This document shows positions 24,419-34,941 of a stretch of 64,000 nucleotides of DNA, in pieces. A model generated the notes under the pieces. That model saw only the letters and a list, made by a program, of their open reading frames with translations. It was not told the origin of the DNA and ran no database searches. The stretch's first letter is position 1. The number at the start of each line of letters is the position of its first letter. A program made the position numbers and the translations under genes. Origin of the DNA: JAMXLG01 sp963818925 (lineage in GTDB: Bacteria > Vulcanimicrobiota > Vulcanimicrobiia > Vulcanimicrobiales > Vulcanimicrobiaceae); the NCBI GenBank assembly GCA_963818925.1, contig CAWFTN010000001.1:3162001-3226000 (forward strand), in the 5' to 3' direction.

Positions 24419-27400
24419 CGCGCCGTTTGCTCCCGGTATTCCGTTGCGATCGCTTCGGGAATGCTCTTGCCCGTCATCTCGAGATATTGGGCCAACGCTC
24501 CGAGGGTCGGCTGGTGGAGCAACTCTTTGGCTTTGAGCCGAAGACCGCTCTGATTGGCGCGCGCTGTGATTTGAAAGAGTTGAATCGAATCGCCGCCGAG
24601 CGTAAAGAAGTCGTCGTCCAGACTGACGCGCTCCAAGTGCAGAACGTCCGCCCAGATTGCGGCAAGCGTGATCTCTGTTGGAGTCGCCGGCGCGCGAAAG
24701 ACGGATGCATCAGCGTCGGCGGCCGGCGCCGGAAGTGCCTTGCGGTCTATCTTACCTGCGACCGAGAGCGGCATCTGTTCGAGCGGCACCCAGACGGTTG
24801 GAATCATGTAGTCGGGCAGCACGCCGGCGAGCAGCGCGCGCAGCGACGCACCATCGTGCTGGAAGTCGGATGCATCGACGTAGTAGCACACCAGGCGCCG
24901 CTCGCCCGGATTGTCTTCGCGTACAACGACGGCGACTTCGGTGAGCGCCGCGTTCGCGCGGATCACGGATTCGATCTCGCCGAGCTCGATGCGAAAACCG
25001 CGCAGCTTGATCTGGTGATCGAGACGGCCGACGATTTCGATATGACCATCGGCGCGGACTCGCGCAAGGTCGCCGGTCCGATACACGCGTCCGTTGCCGA
25101 ACGGGTTCGGGATAAACTTCTCGGCGTTCAATTCCGGGCGTTTCACGTATCCGCGCGCAACGCCGTCACCGGCGATGTGCAGTTGGCCGACGATCCCTAC
25201 CGGCACCGGTTGATCGTTGCGATCGAGGACGTAGAACTGCGTGTTTGCGATCGGTGTCCCGATGGTGATCGCTTCGTCACCTTGCTCGATCTTCGCGCAT
25301 GACGACCAAATCGTAGTCTCCGTCGGACCGTAGACATTCCATAGCGCGCCGCCGCCGGCGAGCAGCCGGTCTGCCAGCTCACGTGAGAGCGCTTCGCCAC
25401 CGCAGAGCATCGTAAAGCCTGCGTTCGAACGGAAGCCGCTTTCCAGCAGCACGCTCCAGAGCGACGGCGTCGCTTGCATCACCGTAGCGCCGGTTTGTCT
25501 CAGCCGGTCCACGAGTGCAACGCCGTCGGCAAGGTCTTCACGCGATGCGATTGCTACGGTTCCGCCGGCGATCAACGGCAAGAACAGTTCGAGCGCCGCG
25601 ATGTCAAACGAAACGGTCGTCACCGCAAGAAGCACGTCGCCGGCTAGCATGCCAGGCTTCTGCGCCATCGACGTGAGCAGGTTGACCACCGAAGCGTGTG
25701 CGATCTCGACACCCTTTGGCTCGCCGGTGCTGCCCGACGTGTAGATGACGTATGCAGCATCGTCGGGCGATACCGGAACGTCCGGCTTCACGTCGGATGC
25801 TGCAGCGATCGCTTCGGCAGCCTCGTGAACATCGATAATCTCAACGCCGCTCGGGATCATGGCACGATCCGCGGATTCATCGCAGATCAACGCGACGACG
25901 CCGGCATCTTCCATGACGCGCTTCAGTCTTGCCGGAGGATGGGCCGGATCGAGCGGCACGTACGTGCAACCCGCAGCAAGCGTTGCCAACAATGCGACCA
26001 GCAGTTCCGGCGACCGATCGACACAGACTGCGATGCGGCGGCGTGGTTGTTCCACGCGGCTGAGAAGATGGTTTGCGCTCCGGTTCACTCGGCGCTGAAG
26101 TGCCGAATAGGTTATAACGCGATCGTCGAAACGTACGGCAGCCGCATCGCCGCGCGCAGTCGCAGTGGCGGCAATGAGCTCGTGAACGGTTTGCTTGGGG
26201 TACTCGGCCTTCGTATCGTTGAGTTGCGCCAGCACACGCCGCTCGCGTTCGGAAAGGAAGCTGACATTGGCGATCTTCTGCGACGAATCGCGCGTGATCT
26301 CGTCGAGGATCGCGCGATAGTACTGCAGCCACCGGTCGATCGTCGCCGCGTCGAAGAGGTTCGTGTTGTAGTCGCAGTCGATCCGCAATCCGTCTTCCGA
26401 TTCGACGGCATTGAGGAAGAGGTCGAAGTTGACGAACGCTTTGGGATTCGGCTCGACATTCGCCCGGAGTGGCCCCGGATGCAAGTGTTCAGCTAGCCGC
26501 TCCAAATTGAACTGGATCTCGGCCAGAGGGACGCGGCCCGCTTCGCGCGGCAGCGTGAGTGCGCGAACCAGCGTTCCGAGGGTGTACTGTTGATGCTCGT
26601 ATGCATCGAGGACGCGGCGCTTGACGTCGGCTAAAAACTCGGCGAGCGTCGAGGCGGCGTGCAGGCGCGAACGAATCGGCAAAAAATCGACGCAGTGTCC
26701 TACCAAAATCTCGTCGTCGAGCAACGACTGTCCCGCGCTCGGGACACCGACGACGACGTCATCTTGATCGGCAAGTCGCCCGGCGAGAACCTGGAACGCC
26801 GCGAGCAGCGAGACGAACAGCGTGCAACCGTGTTTCGCACCGGCTTTTTTCAACGCGCTATACGAATCGCGACCGACGAGCATCGTGCGGGTCGCGCCTT
26901 CGTAGGTCTTGAGCGACGGTCGAGGCCGATCCGTCGGCAATTCCAGCAACGGCGGCACCTCACGGAATTGCTCGACCCAATATGCTTGAATCTTTTCCGT
27001 TTCAGCGGCGTCGCGTTGCGTTTGCCGCTGGGCATACGTAGCGAACGCGAGCGATTCGCGAAGATTCGGCTCGTCGTTGTTGCAATACGCCGTATAAAGC
27101 TCGGCGAATTCGCCGAGAATGACGTTCATCGACCAGCCGTCGCAGATGATGTGATGCGCGGTGAAAATAAGCGCGTGTTCGTTCGTTTCCAAACCGACGA
27201 GGTGGCCGCGCGCAAGCGGTCCGGAAGCCAGATCGAACGGCGTACGTGCTTCCGAATCTATAATCGCCTGCAGCGCTCGTTCACGTTCGGACGGCTCGTA
27301 TGCGCTCAGGTCGTGTCGCGCGAGCAAGAATGGTTTCGCGGCTGCGATGTGCATTTTTTCGCCCGTCGCGCCGAAGGAAGCGCGAAGTGCGTCGTGACGC

Positions 27401-30400
27401 GCGACGATGCGATCGAGTGTACGTTGCATCGCGGATTCATCGAGCGCTCCTCGCAAACGGAGCGTCACCGATTCATTGAACGCGCACGACGCCTCGTCGC
27501 TCACTTGCGCCGAGAGCCAGATTTCGGTTTGTTCTTCGGTCAGTGCAACTTCAGCCGGCGGTCGCGGCGCGACCGTCGAGGCGAGGATTCCCACGCTCTG
27601 GATTTCATCGAGACTTTGCGCGAAGGCCGCGACGATGGTGTCGACATCCGCGTCGGTATGCTCGGTGGTGAGGAAGCTGGGGAAGCCTTCCTGCACGTAG
27701 ATTCCTCGTAAGCGCAGGTGGTAGAAGAGCAGACCCGCGAGGCGATCCTCACCGGCGAAGTTGAGATAGAAGAGGCTGCCGTACGTTTCGATGCGCGTTG
27801 CGATTCCGCGCGCTTCGAGTTCGGCGTTGAGGCGCGCGACGAGTCGCTGCGTGCGTCGGCTAATCGCTTCTTGTAGTGCCGGTCCTTGAGTCTTGAGATG
27901 GTTCAAGACGGCGACGACGGCAGCCATGACGAGCGGATGCCGCACAAACGTTCCGGCGACGAATGTCGGTGCAACCTGCGGAGATGAATCGTCGCCATAC
28001 TGCCACATGCCGCCATCGAGCGCATCCATGAAGCGTGCGCTGCCTGCAAGGACGCCGATCGGCATGCCGCCGCCGACGACTTTGCCGTAGGTCGCGAGGT
28101 CGGCGCGAATACCGAAGATGGCTTGCATGCCGCCCGGGTGCATCCGAAATCCGGTTACGACTTCATCGAAGATGAATGCCGTGCCCGATGTTTGCGTTAT
28201 CGTGCGAAGTTCGGCGAGAAACTCTTTGGGACGCAGCGCCGGATGCCGGCTCTGCACCGACTCGACGATGACGGCCGCGAGTTCGTGTGCATGCTCTCGC
28301 ACGTACTCCAAGCTCTCAGCTGTGCCGTACGGCAGTACCGTGACGTTGGCGACCGCTTCGCCTGGAATGCCGAGCGCAACCGGCAGCGAGCGGCGCGAGC
28401 TTCGCGCGCTCTTCACGAGCACTTCATCGAATTGGCCGTGATATGCGCCTTCGAACATGACGATGCGATCGCGTCCTGTCACGGTTCGAGCGACGCGCAA
28501 TGCCGCCATCACCGCTTCGGAGCCGGTGTTGCAGAATGTGACGCGCTCGTTTCCGGTCAGCTCGCAAAACAGCTCCGCCGCTTCATCGGCGAGCTCCGTC
28601 TTCGGCCCGATTGCAAAACCGCGTTGCAATTGGCCACTCACCGCGTCGACGACGAAGTCGGGTGCGTGACCGAATGCGGTTTGGCCGAAGCCGTTGAGCA
28701 GATCGATGTACTCGTTCCCGTCAACATCCCACAGACGCGATCCCTTCGCGCGAACGCAGGAAATCGGGTACACCATCTCTTTCCATTCACTGCGAAATCC
28801 TGCGGCAACGCGCGGGTCGGCGAGGACACGGCGATAGCGCTGCGTCAAACGCTTCGATTCGCCGGTGCGGGCAACGGTGCGCGAGATGAGATCGTCGATG
28901 TGTGCGCGTTGTGCCGGCGTCAAGTCTGCTTTCGATGCGCCGGTTATCCGGAAACCATCCCTCGGCGATTGCGCTTCAGGTTCCTTTTGCTGAGGGTTCT
29001 GTTCGACTTTCGGCTCAGGCTGAACAGCCGGCTTTTCTGTAATGCCGCGGCCTTGAAGCGCTTGCAGTTGCTCGCGCATCAGTTGCTGCATCGCCTGCAA
29101 TTGTTCGCGCATCAGCGTTTCGATCGCCGTCGCGTTGCCGGCATCGGACGCGGTGACGACGGGTCCGGGTTGCGCAACTGCTCCGTTGCACGCCGCAACG
29201 CTCGGCTCTTCCGCGGGTAGCTGCGGAAGGATGTATTGGGCAAGTGCAGCGATCGAGGGAAGCTCGCTAAGGAGTTGACGGAAGACTAACGTAACGCCGA
29301 AACGCGATTGAACGCACTGTACGAAACGGCCGAGTGAAAGCGAATCGAATCCGAGTTCGAGGAAGGTCTCGTTCCCGGAAGCGCCGTTAAGGCTTTCTCC
29401 GGAAAGCTCTTCCAGCATCGAGACGAGTTCGTTGCGCACACGCGCGATGCGCGGCTCGGCCGCGGGTACCGCTTGCGTTTGTGGTGCATCGTGAGTTTGC
29501 ATCTGTTTTCCGTTCGTACTTATGGGTGGGACCGGCGCCGGATCCGCGGTGGACATCGCTGTCGCTGGAGGTGCAATCCAATAGCGCTTGCGTTCGAAGG
29601 GATACGTCGGCAGCGATATGCGCGAGCGAACGCTATCCGCGTGCAGCGCGCTCCATCTCGGTTTTGCGCCGAGAGTCCAAAGCCGGCCAAGCGTCTCCAG
29701 CACCATGTCGAGATCCGGGCGCTCACGCTCGCTTCCCGGCAGCGTGCGAATGACGCGCGCGCCTTTTCCTTTTGCAGCGCCTTGGAGCGCAAACGTTGCG
29801 AGCGTCGAGCCGGGACCTATTTCGACCAGCGTGTCAACGCCGGAGTCGACAAGCGTTTGCAGCGCGTCTGAGAAGCGAACGGTGTTGCGACAGTGTTGTG
29901 CCCAGTACTGCGACGATGTTGCCTCTTGTTCGGTAATCCACGCGCCCGTCACGCTGGAGACATATGGTGTCAACGGCGCGTGAGGAGACGCGGCGCCGAC
30001 GCAAGCCGCGAGCGGCGCGATAACGGGGTCCATCATCGATGAGTGAAACGCGTGCGACGTGTGCAGGCGCCGCGAACCGATGTCCGCATCCTTTAAGCGC
30101 TGCTCGAAACGCTCTATTGCTTCGCCGGTTCCCGATACGACAGTGCGATTCGGCGCGTTTACCGCTGCCAAATCCAGCTCGGCATCGATCAACGATTCGA
30201 TTTCGTGCTCTGCAGCATTCACCGACAACATCACGCCCGGCGGCAGCGCGCGAATCAGACGGCCGCGTTCGGCGACTACTGCCAGTGCGTCTTCGAGCGG
30301 AAAAACGCCCGCTAAGCACGCCGCAACGAATTCACCGACGCTGTGTCCGACCGCGCCCGCCGGCACGATTCCGTACTCGCGTAAAAGACTTGCAAGCGCG

Positions 30401-32202
30401 TATTCGACGGCGAAGATTGCCGGTTGCGCAATCTCGGTAGAAGTCAATCGCTGCGCATCGTCCTGTTCATAAAGGATCCTGCGCAGATCAACGCCGATGT
30501 GCGGCTCCAAAATCTCCGCGCATCGGTCGATCGCCTCGGTGAATGGTGCGGCGCGATCGTAGAGATCGCGTCCCATGCCGAGATACTGCGCGCCTTGACC
30601 GGGGAACAGAAACCCGATGACCGGTTCGTGTCCGTCCGCCGTACCGCGAACGAGACGGTCGGAGCGTTGAAGCGCCGCTGCGGCATCGCCGCGTGACGTC
30701 GCAACTACGGCACAGCGAGCGGCGAACGGTCTGCGGCCCACTTGCAGCGTGTGCGCGACGTCCTCGAGCCTCTCGCCGCGGTTCTGGCCAAGATGTTCAG
30801 CGAGCTGCTCGCATGCGGTCGTCAACGCCGCTTCGCTACGTGCGGAAAGTACGAGCACTTGCGGCATATCGCTCGCAGTCTCGCGTGCCGTTTGCGGCGC
30901 AGACTCGAGCACGACATGAACGTTCGTACCGCCGACGCCAAAGGAACTCACGGCAGCGCGGCGCGTCGGTGCGTCGTTCGCCCACGGCATGAGCTCGGTA
31001 TTGATAAAGAACGGGCTCGATGCCAAATCGATGTGCGGGTTCGGCGCCCTGAAATGCAGCATCGGAGGAATCACGCCGGAACGAATCGCGAGCGCGCACT
31101 TGATGAGTCCTGTCACCCCCGCCGCGACATCGAGGTGGCCGACGTTGCTTTTCACCGATCCGAGCGCGCAGCTTTTCCGTGCATTCGCGGCGGATGCGTA
31201 CGTGCGGTTTAGTGCCGCAAACTCGATCGGATCGCCGAGCGGCGTCGCGGTACCGTGGCATTCGACGAGGCCCACTGAGCTCGGTTCAATCTCTGCCATT
31301 GCGTACGCAGATTGCAGCGCAGCTGCTTGTCCGCGCGAACTCGGTGCCGTATAGCCGACTTTGTCCGATCCGTCGTTGTTCACGCCGAAGCCGCGGATCA
31401 CCGCATAAATCGAATCACCGTCGCGCACTGCATCTTCGAGCCGGCGCAGCACGACGACGCCGGCGCCGTCGCCGAAGACCGTGCCGTTTGCGTTCGCGTC
31501 GAACGTGCGGCAATGACCGTCGGCTGACGCCATACCGCCTTCTTGATAGACATAGCCACGCCGTTGCGGAAACGAGATCGAAACGCCGCCGGCTAGCATC
31601 ATGTCGGCCTGACCGAGCATGAGCGCTTGACATGCCTGCGTCACTGCAAGCAGTGAGGTCGAGCACGCCGTCTGCAACGTCATCGCGGGCCCGCGCAGGT
31701 CGAGCTTGTAGGACACGCGCGTCGCGAGAAAATCATAGCCGCCGCCGAGCAGCTGCGGATAACCGCCGACTTGATAATCACTCGTGAAGCGCTCTACCTG
31801 GCTGCGGTCGGCTAGCACGTTGCGCAAGAGATACGAACTTATGCTGCAGCCGGCGAAGACGCCGATGACGCCGCCAAAGGCCGCGGGATCGTAGCCGGCA
31901 TCCTCGAGTGCCTGCCAGCAACATTCCAAAAATACGCGATGTTGCGGATCGGTGAGTTCCGCTTCGCGCGCATGCATGCCGAAAAACGCCGCATCGAACT
32001 CGTCGGCGCGATCGAGTACGGAACGCGAGCGGACGTAGTCGTGACGTGCGCGCACGTCGGGGCCAAATGCATCCTCGAGCTCGTCCTCGGTGAACGTACT
32101 AACGCTTTCCACGCCGGTGCACAGGTTCTCCCAAAACGTTGCAACGTTGGCAGCGCCCGGAAAACGTCCGGCGCATCCCACGATGGCGATCGCACAGCTC
32201 AT
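24415..32202 (-). CDS. hybrid PKS-NRPS: KS-AT-ACP-aminotransferase-C-A-PCP
   Basis: 2595 residues. The KS (1-435) has Cys180 (TACSTS), His316 (ECHGTA) and KSNVGH. The AT (about 527-840) has GHSVGE with Ser621 and SHAFHS, the malonyl-CoA signature. The ACP has GFDSLS (Ser954). A Gln-rich heptad-like helix (about 1028-1050) and a Pro/Glu linker follow. The class III PLP aminotransferase (about 1090-1535) has NTGSEA, DEVVTGFR and Lys1374 (TYGKVVGGGMP). The C domain (about 1553-1990) has HHIICDG, the A domain (about 2005-2480) an approximate pocket D-I-L-Q-L-G-V-I-W (Gly-like), and the final PCP LGGDSIQ (Ser2539). There is no KR, DH or ER. The AMT placement after an ACP matches iturin/mycosubtilin and microcystin synthases, where it makes beta-amino acids. 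Confidence 0.94.
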   Translation of the reverse strand: MSCAIAIVGCAGRFPGAANVATFWENLCTGVESVSTFTEDELEDAFGPDVRARHDYVRSRSVLDRADEFDAAFFGMHAREAELTDPQHRVFLECCWQALEDAGYDPAAFGGVIGVFAGCSISSYLLRNVLADRSQVERFTSDYQVGGYPQLLGGGYDFLATRVSYKLDLRGPAMTLQTACSTSLLAVTQACQALMLGQADMMLAGGVSISFPQRRGYVYQEGGMASADGHCRTFDANANGTVFGDGAGVVVLRRLEDAVRDGDSIYAVIRGFGVNNDGSDKVGYTAPSSRGQAAALQSAYAMAEIEPSSVGLVECHGTATPLGDPIEFAALNRTYASAANARKSCALGSVKSNVGHLDVAAGVTGLIKCALAIRSGVIPPMLHFRAPNPHIDLASSPFFINTELMPWANDAPTRRAAVSSFGVGGTNVHVVLESAPQTARETASDMPQVLVLSARSEAALTTACEQLAEHLGQNRGERLEDVAHTLQVGRRPFAARCAVVATSRGDAAAALQRSDRLVRGTADGHEPVIGFLFPGQGAQYLGMGRDLYDRAAPFTEAIDRCAEILEPHIGVDLRRILYEQDDAQRLTSTEIAQPAIFAVEYALASLLREYGIVPAGAVGHSVGEFVAACLAGVFPLEDALAVVAERGRLIRALPPGVMLSVNAAEHEIESLIDAELDLAAVNAPNRTVVSGTGEAIERFEQRLKDADIGSRRLHTSHAFHSSMMDPVIAPLAACVGAASPHAPLTPYVSSVTGAWITEQEATSSQYWAQHCRNTVRFSDALQTLVDSGVDTLVEIGPGSTLATFALQGAAKGKGARVIRTLPGSERERPDLDMVLETLGRLWTLGAKPRWSALHADSVRSRISLPTYPFERKRYWIAPPATAMSTADPAPVPPISTNGKQMQTHDAPQTQAVPAAEPRIARVRNELVSMLEELSGESLNGASGNETFLELGFDSLSLGRFVQCVQSRFGVTLVFRQLLSELPSIAALAQYILPQLPAEEPSVAACNGAVAQPGPVVTASDAGNATAIETLMREQLQAMQQLMREQLQALQGRGITEKPAVQPEPKVEQNPQQKEPEAQSPRDGFRITGASKADLTPAQRAHIDDLISRTVARTGESKRLTQRYRRVLADPRVAAGFRSEWKEMVYPISCVRAKGSRLWDVDGNEYIDLLNGFGQTAFGHAPDFVVDAVSGQLQRGFAIGPKTELADEAAELFCELTGNERVTFCNTGSEAVMAALRVARTVTGRDRIVMFEGAYHGQFDEVLVKSARSSRRSLPVALGIPGEAVANVTVLPYGTAESLEYVREHAHELAAVIVESVQSRHPALRPKEFLAELRTITQTSGTAFIFDEVVTGFRMHPGGMQAIFGIRADLATYGKVVGGGMPIGVLAGSARFMDALDGGMWQYGDDSSPQVAPTFVAGTFVRHPLVMAAVVAVLNHLKTQGPALQEAISRRTQRLVARLNAELEARGIATRIETYGSLFYLNFAGEDRLAGLLFYHLRLRGIYVQEGFPSFLTTEHTDADVDTIVAAFAQSLDEIQSVGILASTVAPRPPAEVALTEEQTEIWLSAQVSDEASCAFNESVTLRLRGALDESAMQRTLDRIVARHDALRASFGATGEKMHIAAAKPFLLARHDLSAYEPSERERALQAIIDSEARTPFDLASGPLARGHLVGLETNEHALIFTAHHIICDGWSMNVILGEFAELYTAYCNNDEPNLRESLAFATYAQRQTQRDAAETEKIQAYWVEQFREVPPLLELPTDRPRPSLKTYEGATRTMLVGRDSYSALKKAGAKHGCTLFVSLLAAFQVLAGRLADQDDVVVGVPSAGQSLLDDEILVGHCVDFLPIRSRLHAASTLAEFLADVKRRVLDAYEHQQYTLGTLVRALTLPREAGRVPLAEIQFNLERLAEHLHPGPLRANVEPNPKAFVNFDLFLNAVESEDGLRIDCDYNTNLFDAATIDRWLQYYRAILDEITRDSSQKIANVSFLSERERRVLAQLNDTKAEYPKQTVHELIAATATARGDAAAVRFDDRVITYSALQRRVNRSANHLLSRVEQPRRRIAVCVDRSPELLVALLATLAAGCTYVPLDPAHPPARLKRVMEDAGVVALICDESADRAMIPSGVEIIDVHEAAEAIAAASDVKPDVPVSPDDAAYVIYTSGSTGEPKGVEIAHASVVNLLTSMAQKPGMLAGDVLLAVTTVSFDIAALELFLPLIAGGTVAIASREDLADGVALVDRLRQTGATVMQATPSLWSVLLESGFRSNAGFTMLCGGEALSRELADRLLAGGGALWNVYGPTETTIWSSCAKIEQGDEAITIGTPIANTQFYVLDRNDQPVPVGIVGQLHIAGDGVARGYVKRPELNAEKFIPNPFGNGRVYRTGDLARVRADGHIEIVGRLDHQIKLRGFRIELGEIESVIRANAALTEVAVVVREDNPGERRLVCYYVDASDFQHDGASLRALLAGVLPDYMIPTVWVPLEQMPLSVAGKIDRKALPAPAADADASVFRAPATPTEITLAAIWADVLHLERVSLDDDFFTLGGDSIQLFQITARANQSGLRLKAKELLHQPTLGALAQYLEMTGKSIPEAIATEYREQTAR

Positions 32203-32930
32203 GAGGCAATCCTCAGCCGCGGCGGAGTGAAAACGCGCGCGTCATCCAGCGTAAGAGCGATGCCCGTGACGACGAGCGCTTCCGTGAACCGATAGCGACC
32301 GCACGCCACGAAATTCGCAAGAAGTTGTAACGCTGCTTCGGTCGCGGGCCGGATCAGAAACGTGCCCGAGTCGCGCGTTTCGTAGACGAGTTCAACGTCG
32401 ACGTCTTGGTAGTCCAGCCAACAACCGGTAACGCCGGACTGACACTTGTAGAACGATTCTTTAGCGCTGAAGATAGCCGCAGCGGCCCGCTCCCTGTCCG
32501 TCGCCGATAGACCGGAGAGGTGTGCGACGTCGTCGCGTGTGAGCGCCTGCGTCCATACGTCGCGCGTCACACGCGCCGTGATCTCCGCATCGATACCGAC
32601 GCCCGCAAGACGTTCGCGGGTGCCGACGACTGCGCCGCAATAACCGATCGTGTGGGTGATGCTGCCGACGAAGCCATCGGGCCAATGCGGGCTTCGATCG
32701 GCATTTCTGCGTACGGCGAAAGCGCCGAGGCCGAATTCGCCGAGCGAATGACGCGCGCACAGCCGCCCTGCGGCAAACTCTTCCAAACGGTTGCTGCGAA
32801 ACGTTTCGCAGGCCGCCGCCTCTTCGGGCAACAGCATTGCGGGATCCGCCGGTCCTCGCAATTCCGAGGCGACGACGGTGAGCGGTGAAAACAAATCCGC
32901 GAGAAGCGCAGACGAGCGCGCGAGATTCAT
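32199..32930 (-). CDS. 4'-phosphopantetheinyl transferase (EntD/Sfp type)
   Basis: 243 residues. It has the EntD-like order SITHTIGYCGAVVG, GVGIDAEI (Mg-binding Asp114 and Glu116) and FSAKESFYK (K157, E158). It attaches the phosphopantetheine arm to the Ser of the carrier domains in the adjacent synthases. Its start overlaps the A-T gene stop and its stop overlaps the start of the hybrid PKS-NRPS gene (four bases each), so all four proteins are made from one message. Confidence 0.93.
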   Translation of the reverse strand: MNLARSSALLADLFSPLTVVASELRGPADPAMLLPEEAAACETFRSNRLEEFAAGRLCARHSLGEFGLGAFAVRRNADRSPHWPDGFVGSITHTIGYCGAVVGTRERLAGVGIDAEITARVTRDVWTQALTRDDVAHLSGLSATDRERAAAAIFSAKESFYKCQSGVTGCWLDYQDVDVELVYETRDSGTFLIRPATEAALQLLANFVACGRYRFTEALVVTGIALTLDDARVFTPPRLRIAS

Positions 32931-34792
32931 GATCGTTCCCGCTCGGCGTTAATGAAGGCGGCCAGCCCGCGAATAGTGCCATGCTCGAACAAATCCGTAA
33001 CGTCGACATCGGCAGCCAGGCGTTCGCGAATGCGCGTATGCACTGCGAGCAGACGCAACGAATCGCCGCCGGCATCGAAGAAATTTTCATCGAGTCCGGG
33101 CGCGGTATCGCAGCCGAGCACGTCGCGCCAGATCTCCGCTATCGTCCGCTCCAATCCTCTTGCACCGGTTTCGATGACCGACGGCGAGCGCGTCGCTTCT
33201 TCACGAGCTGGACCCGTCGCACTGCGCGCAAGCGCGATTCGATCGACCTTCCCGCTCGACGTCAGCGGCAGTTCGCGGCAGATTCGAATCCGATGCGGCA
33301 TCATGAACGCGGGCAACGAGCGGCTCAGCCATGCGCGCAGTTGATGTTCGCTGGTCGAGCCTTCGGAGCAAAGGACGACATGCGCGACCAGTTCTTTTTC
33401 GCCGCTGCGCTCGATGACGACCACCGCCGCGTCACCGACGGCGGCGTGCTTTTGAAGCGCGAGTTCGATCTCACCAAGTTCAATGCGAAAGCCGCGAACT
33501 TTGACTTGGTCGTCGGTGCGTCCGAGGAATTCGAGAAGACCGTCGGTTCGCCAGCGCGCGCGGTCACCGCTACGGTAGAGTCGCGCTCCCGGATCGCCGG
33601 CGAAAGGATCGCAGACGAACCGTTCGGCGGTAAGCTCGGGACGGTTCACATATTCGCGAGCGACACCGTCGCCGCCGAGATACAGCTCGCCTTCCGCGCC
33701 AACCGGGAGTGGCCGCAGGCGCTCGTCGAGGACAAACGCCGTCGAATTTGCAATTGGTTTACCGATCGGCACGCTACCTTCCAGCTCGGCTTCCGAGATG
33801 TCGCACCACGTACTGAAGGTCGTGTTTTCCGTAGGTCCATAAACGGCGACGAGACGACAACTCGGCAACGCTCGTAAGAAGCGCTCCATGTGCACCGGCG
33901 AAGCGATTTCGCCCCCGGTTAAGAGCGTGCGAAGCGATCGGGGCCGCGCGGACGGCGTGTCGACAAAGCGCTGGAAGAGCGCGGTGGTCAGAAACATTGC
34001 CGTCACGTCGAAGCGATCGATCGTTTCAGCAAGTTCATGCATCGACATCAAGCCGGGCTTCGGAACAGCTAATCGCGCGCCATTGAGCAGCGGCGCCCAA
34101 ATTTCGAATGTCGATGCGTCGAATGCGAGCGGTGCGAAATGCAAAAACGTATCATCGATGCCGATCGCGAGGTAGTCTGTGTCGCATACCAAACGCACGA
34201 CGCCTCGATGCTCGACGGCAACACCCTTGGGTTGCCCGGTCGATCCCGACGTGAAAATGATGTACGCAAGCGACGACGGCCCGGCTTTCTCCGCCGGCCG
34301 TTCTTCATTTTCATGGTCGAGGAGTTTCGCGACTTGGACGCGCGGTATCGGGATATCCGGCAGATGATCCGCCGCATCGGTGACGACGAGCGCAACGCCG
34401 GCGTCCGCGATCATGAAATTCGTCCGCTCGCTCGGGTACGACGGATCCAGCGGGACGTACGCGGCCCCGGCCTTGAGAATACCGAGTAACGCCGGCGGCA
34501 ATATGGTGGACCGTTCGAAGGCTACGCCAACAGCCGCTCCCGGTTTGATGCCGAGCGAGACCAATGCGTTCGCGATGCGGTTCGAGCCGCGCTCGACCAC
34601 GTCATACGTAAAGCTGCAATCGCGATCCGTGATTGCCGGCGCGGAGGGATGGACGCGGGCGGTCTCCGTGAAGATTCGATCGATTGAGAGGTCGCGTTCG
34701 TACGGCGTGCGCGCGCCGTTGCTAAACGCCGCGGCCGCCGATATATCGCGCGGGAGCCGCTCGATCGCGGTCATCATGCTGAGGTCCGTCAC
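32927..34792 (-). CDS. NRPS initiation module, A-PCP
   Basis: 621 residues from GTG 34792, which has GGGAGG four bases upstream; ATGs at 34777 and 34774 are alternatives. The adenylation domain (about 25-530) has FTSGSTGQPKG, FDASTFEIW, VYGPTE and GRTDDQVKVRGFRIE. The pocket by eye reads D-A-F-F-L-G-V-T-F, close to known Ile/Val-type codes. The carrier domain has AGGDSLRLL (Ser578). No condensation domain precedes it, so it should load the first amino acid. Downstream comes a KS, so the loaded aminoacyl chain is expected to be extended by malonyl-CoA. It is the first gene of the minus-strand synthase operon. Confidence 0.9.
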   Translation of the reverse strand: MTDLSMMTAIERLPRDISAAAAFSNGARTPYERDLSIDRIFTETARVHPSAPAITDRDCSFTYDVVERGSNRIANALVSLGIKPGAAVGVAFERSTILPPALLGILKAGAAYVPLDPSYPSERTNFMIADAGVALVVTDAADHLPDIPIPRVQVAKLLDHENEERPAEKAGPSSLAYIIFTSGSTGQPKGVAVEHRGVVRLVCDTDYLAIGIDDTFLHFAPLAFDASTFEIWAPLLNGARLAVPKPGLMSMHELAETIDRFDVTAMFLTTALFQRFVDTPSARPRSLRTLLTGGEIASPVHMERFLRALPSCRLVAVYGPTENTTFSTWCDISEAELEGSVPIGKPIANSTAFVLDERLRPLPVGAEGELYLGGDGVAREYVNRPELTAERFVCDPFAGDPGARLYRSGDRARWRTDGLLEFLGRTDDQVKVRGFRIELGEIELALQKHAAVGDAAVVVIERSGEKELVAHVVLCSEGSTSEHQLRAWLSRSLPAFMMPHRIRICRELPLTSSGKVDRIALARSATGPAREEATRSPSVIETGARGLERTIAEIWRDVLGCDTAPGLDENFFDAGGDSLRLLAVHTRIRERLAADVDVTDLFEHGTIRGLAAFINAERERS

Positions 34793-34839
34793 CCGGCCTC
34801 CCTTCTGGCGGCATTGTATCGGCACGCGAGTCCAGCTAA

Positions 34840-34908
34840 AATCCCCCAAAGTTGGTTAAAAAATCCGCGGCGGCCTGATAGGTCGCGAAACGCCGGGTTT
34901 GGGGGATT
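34840..34908. promoter_or_regulatory. inverted pair of TTTGGGGGATT boxes between NRPS and GT39 genes
   Basis: AATCCCCCAAA at 34840-34850 and TTTGGGGGATT at 34898-34908 are exact reverse complements, 47 bp apart. Each box reads TTTGGGGGATT toward the gene it precedes: 48 bases before the A-T start on the minus strand and 34 before GTG 34942 on the plus strand. A third copy at 36551 precedes the first oxygenase gene. It is probably a shared operator or a sigma-factor promoter element. Confidence 0.5.
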
Positions 34909-34941
34909 GCTTACGCGACCGTAGTGGCCTACGAAAGGCGG

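Noticed and set aside
28123..29220. 365-codon plus-strand frame within the hybrid PKS-NRPS gene
   Set aside because: Antisense shadow of the aminotransferase and linker region, with Arg/His-rich composition and no domain.
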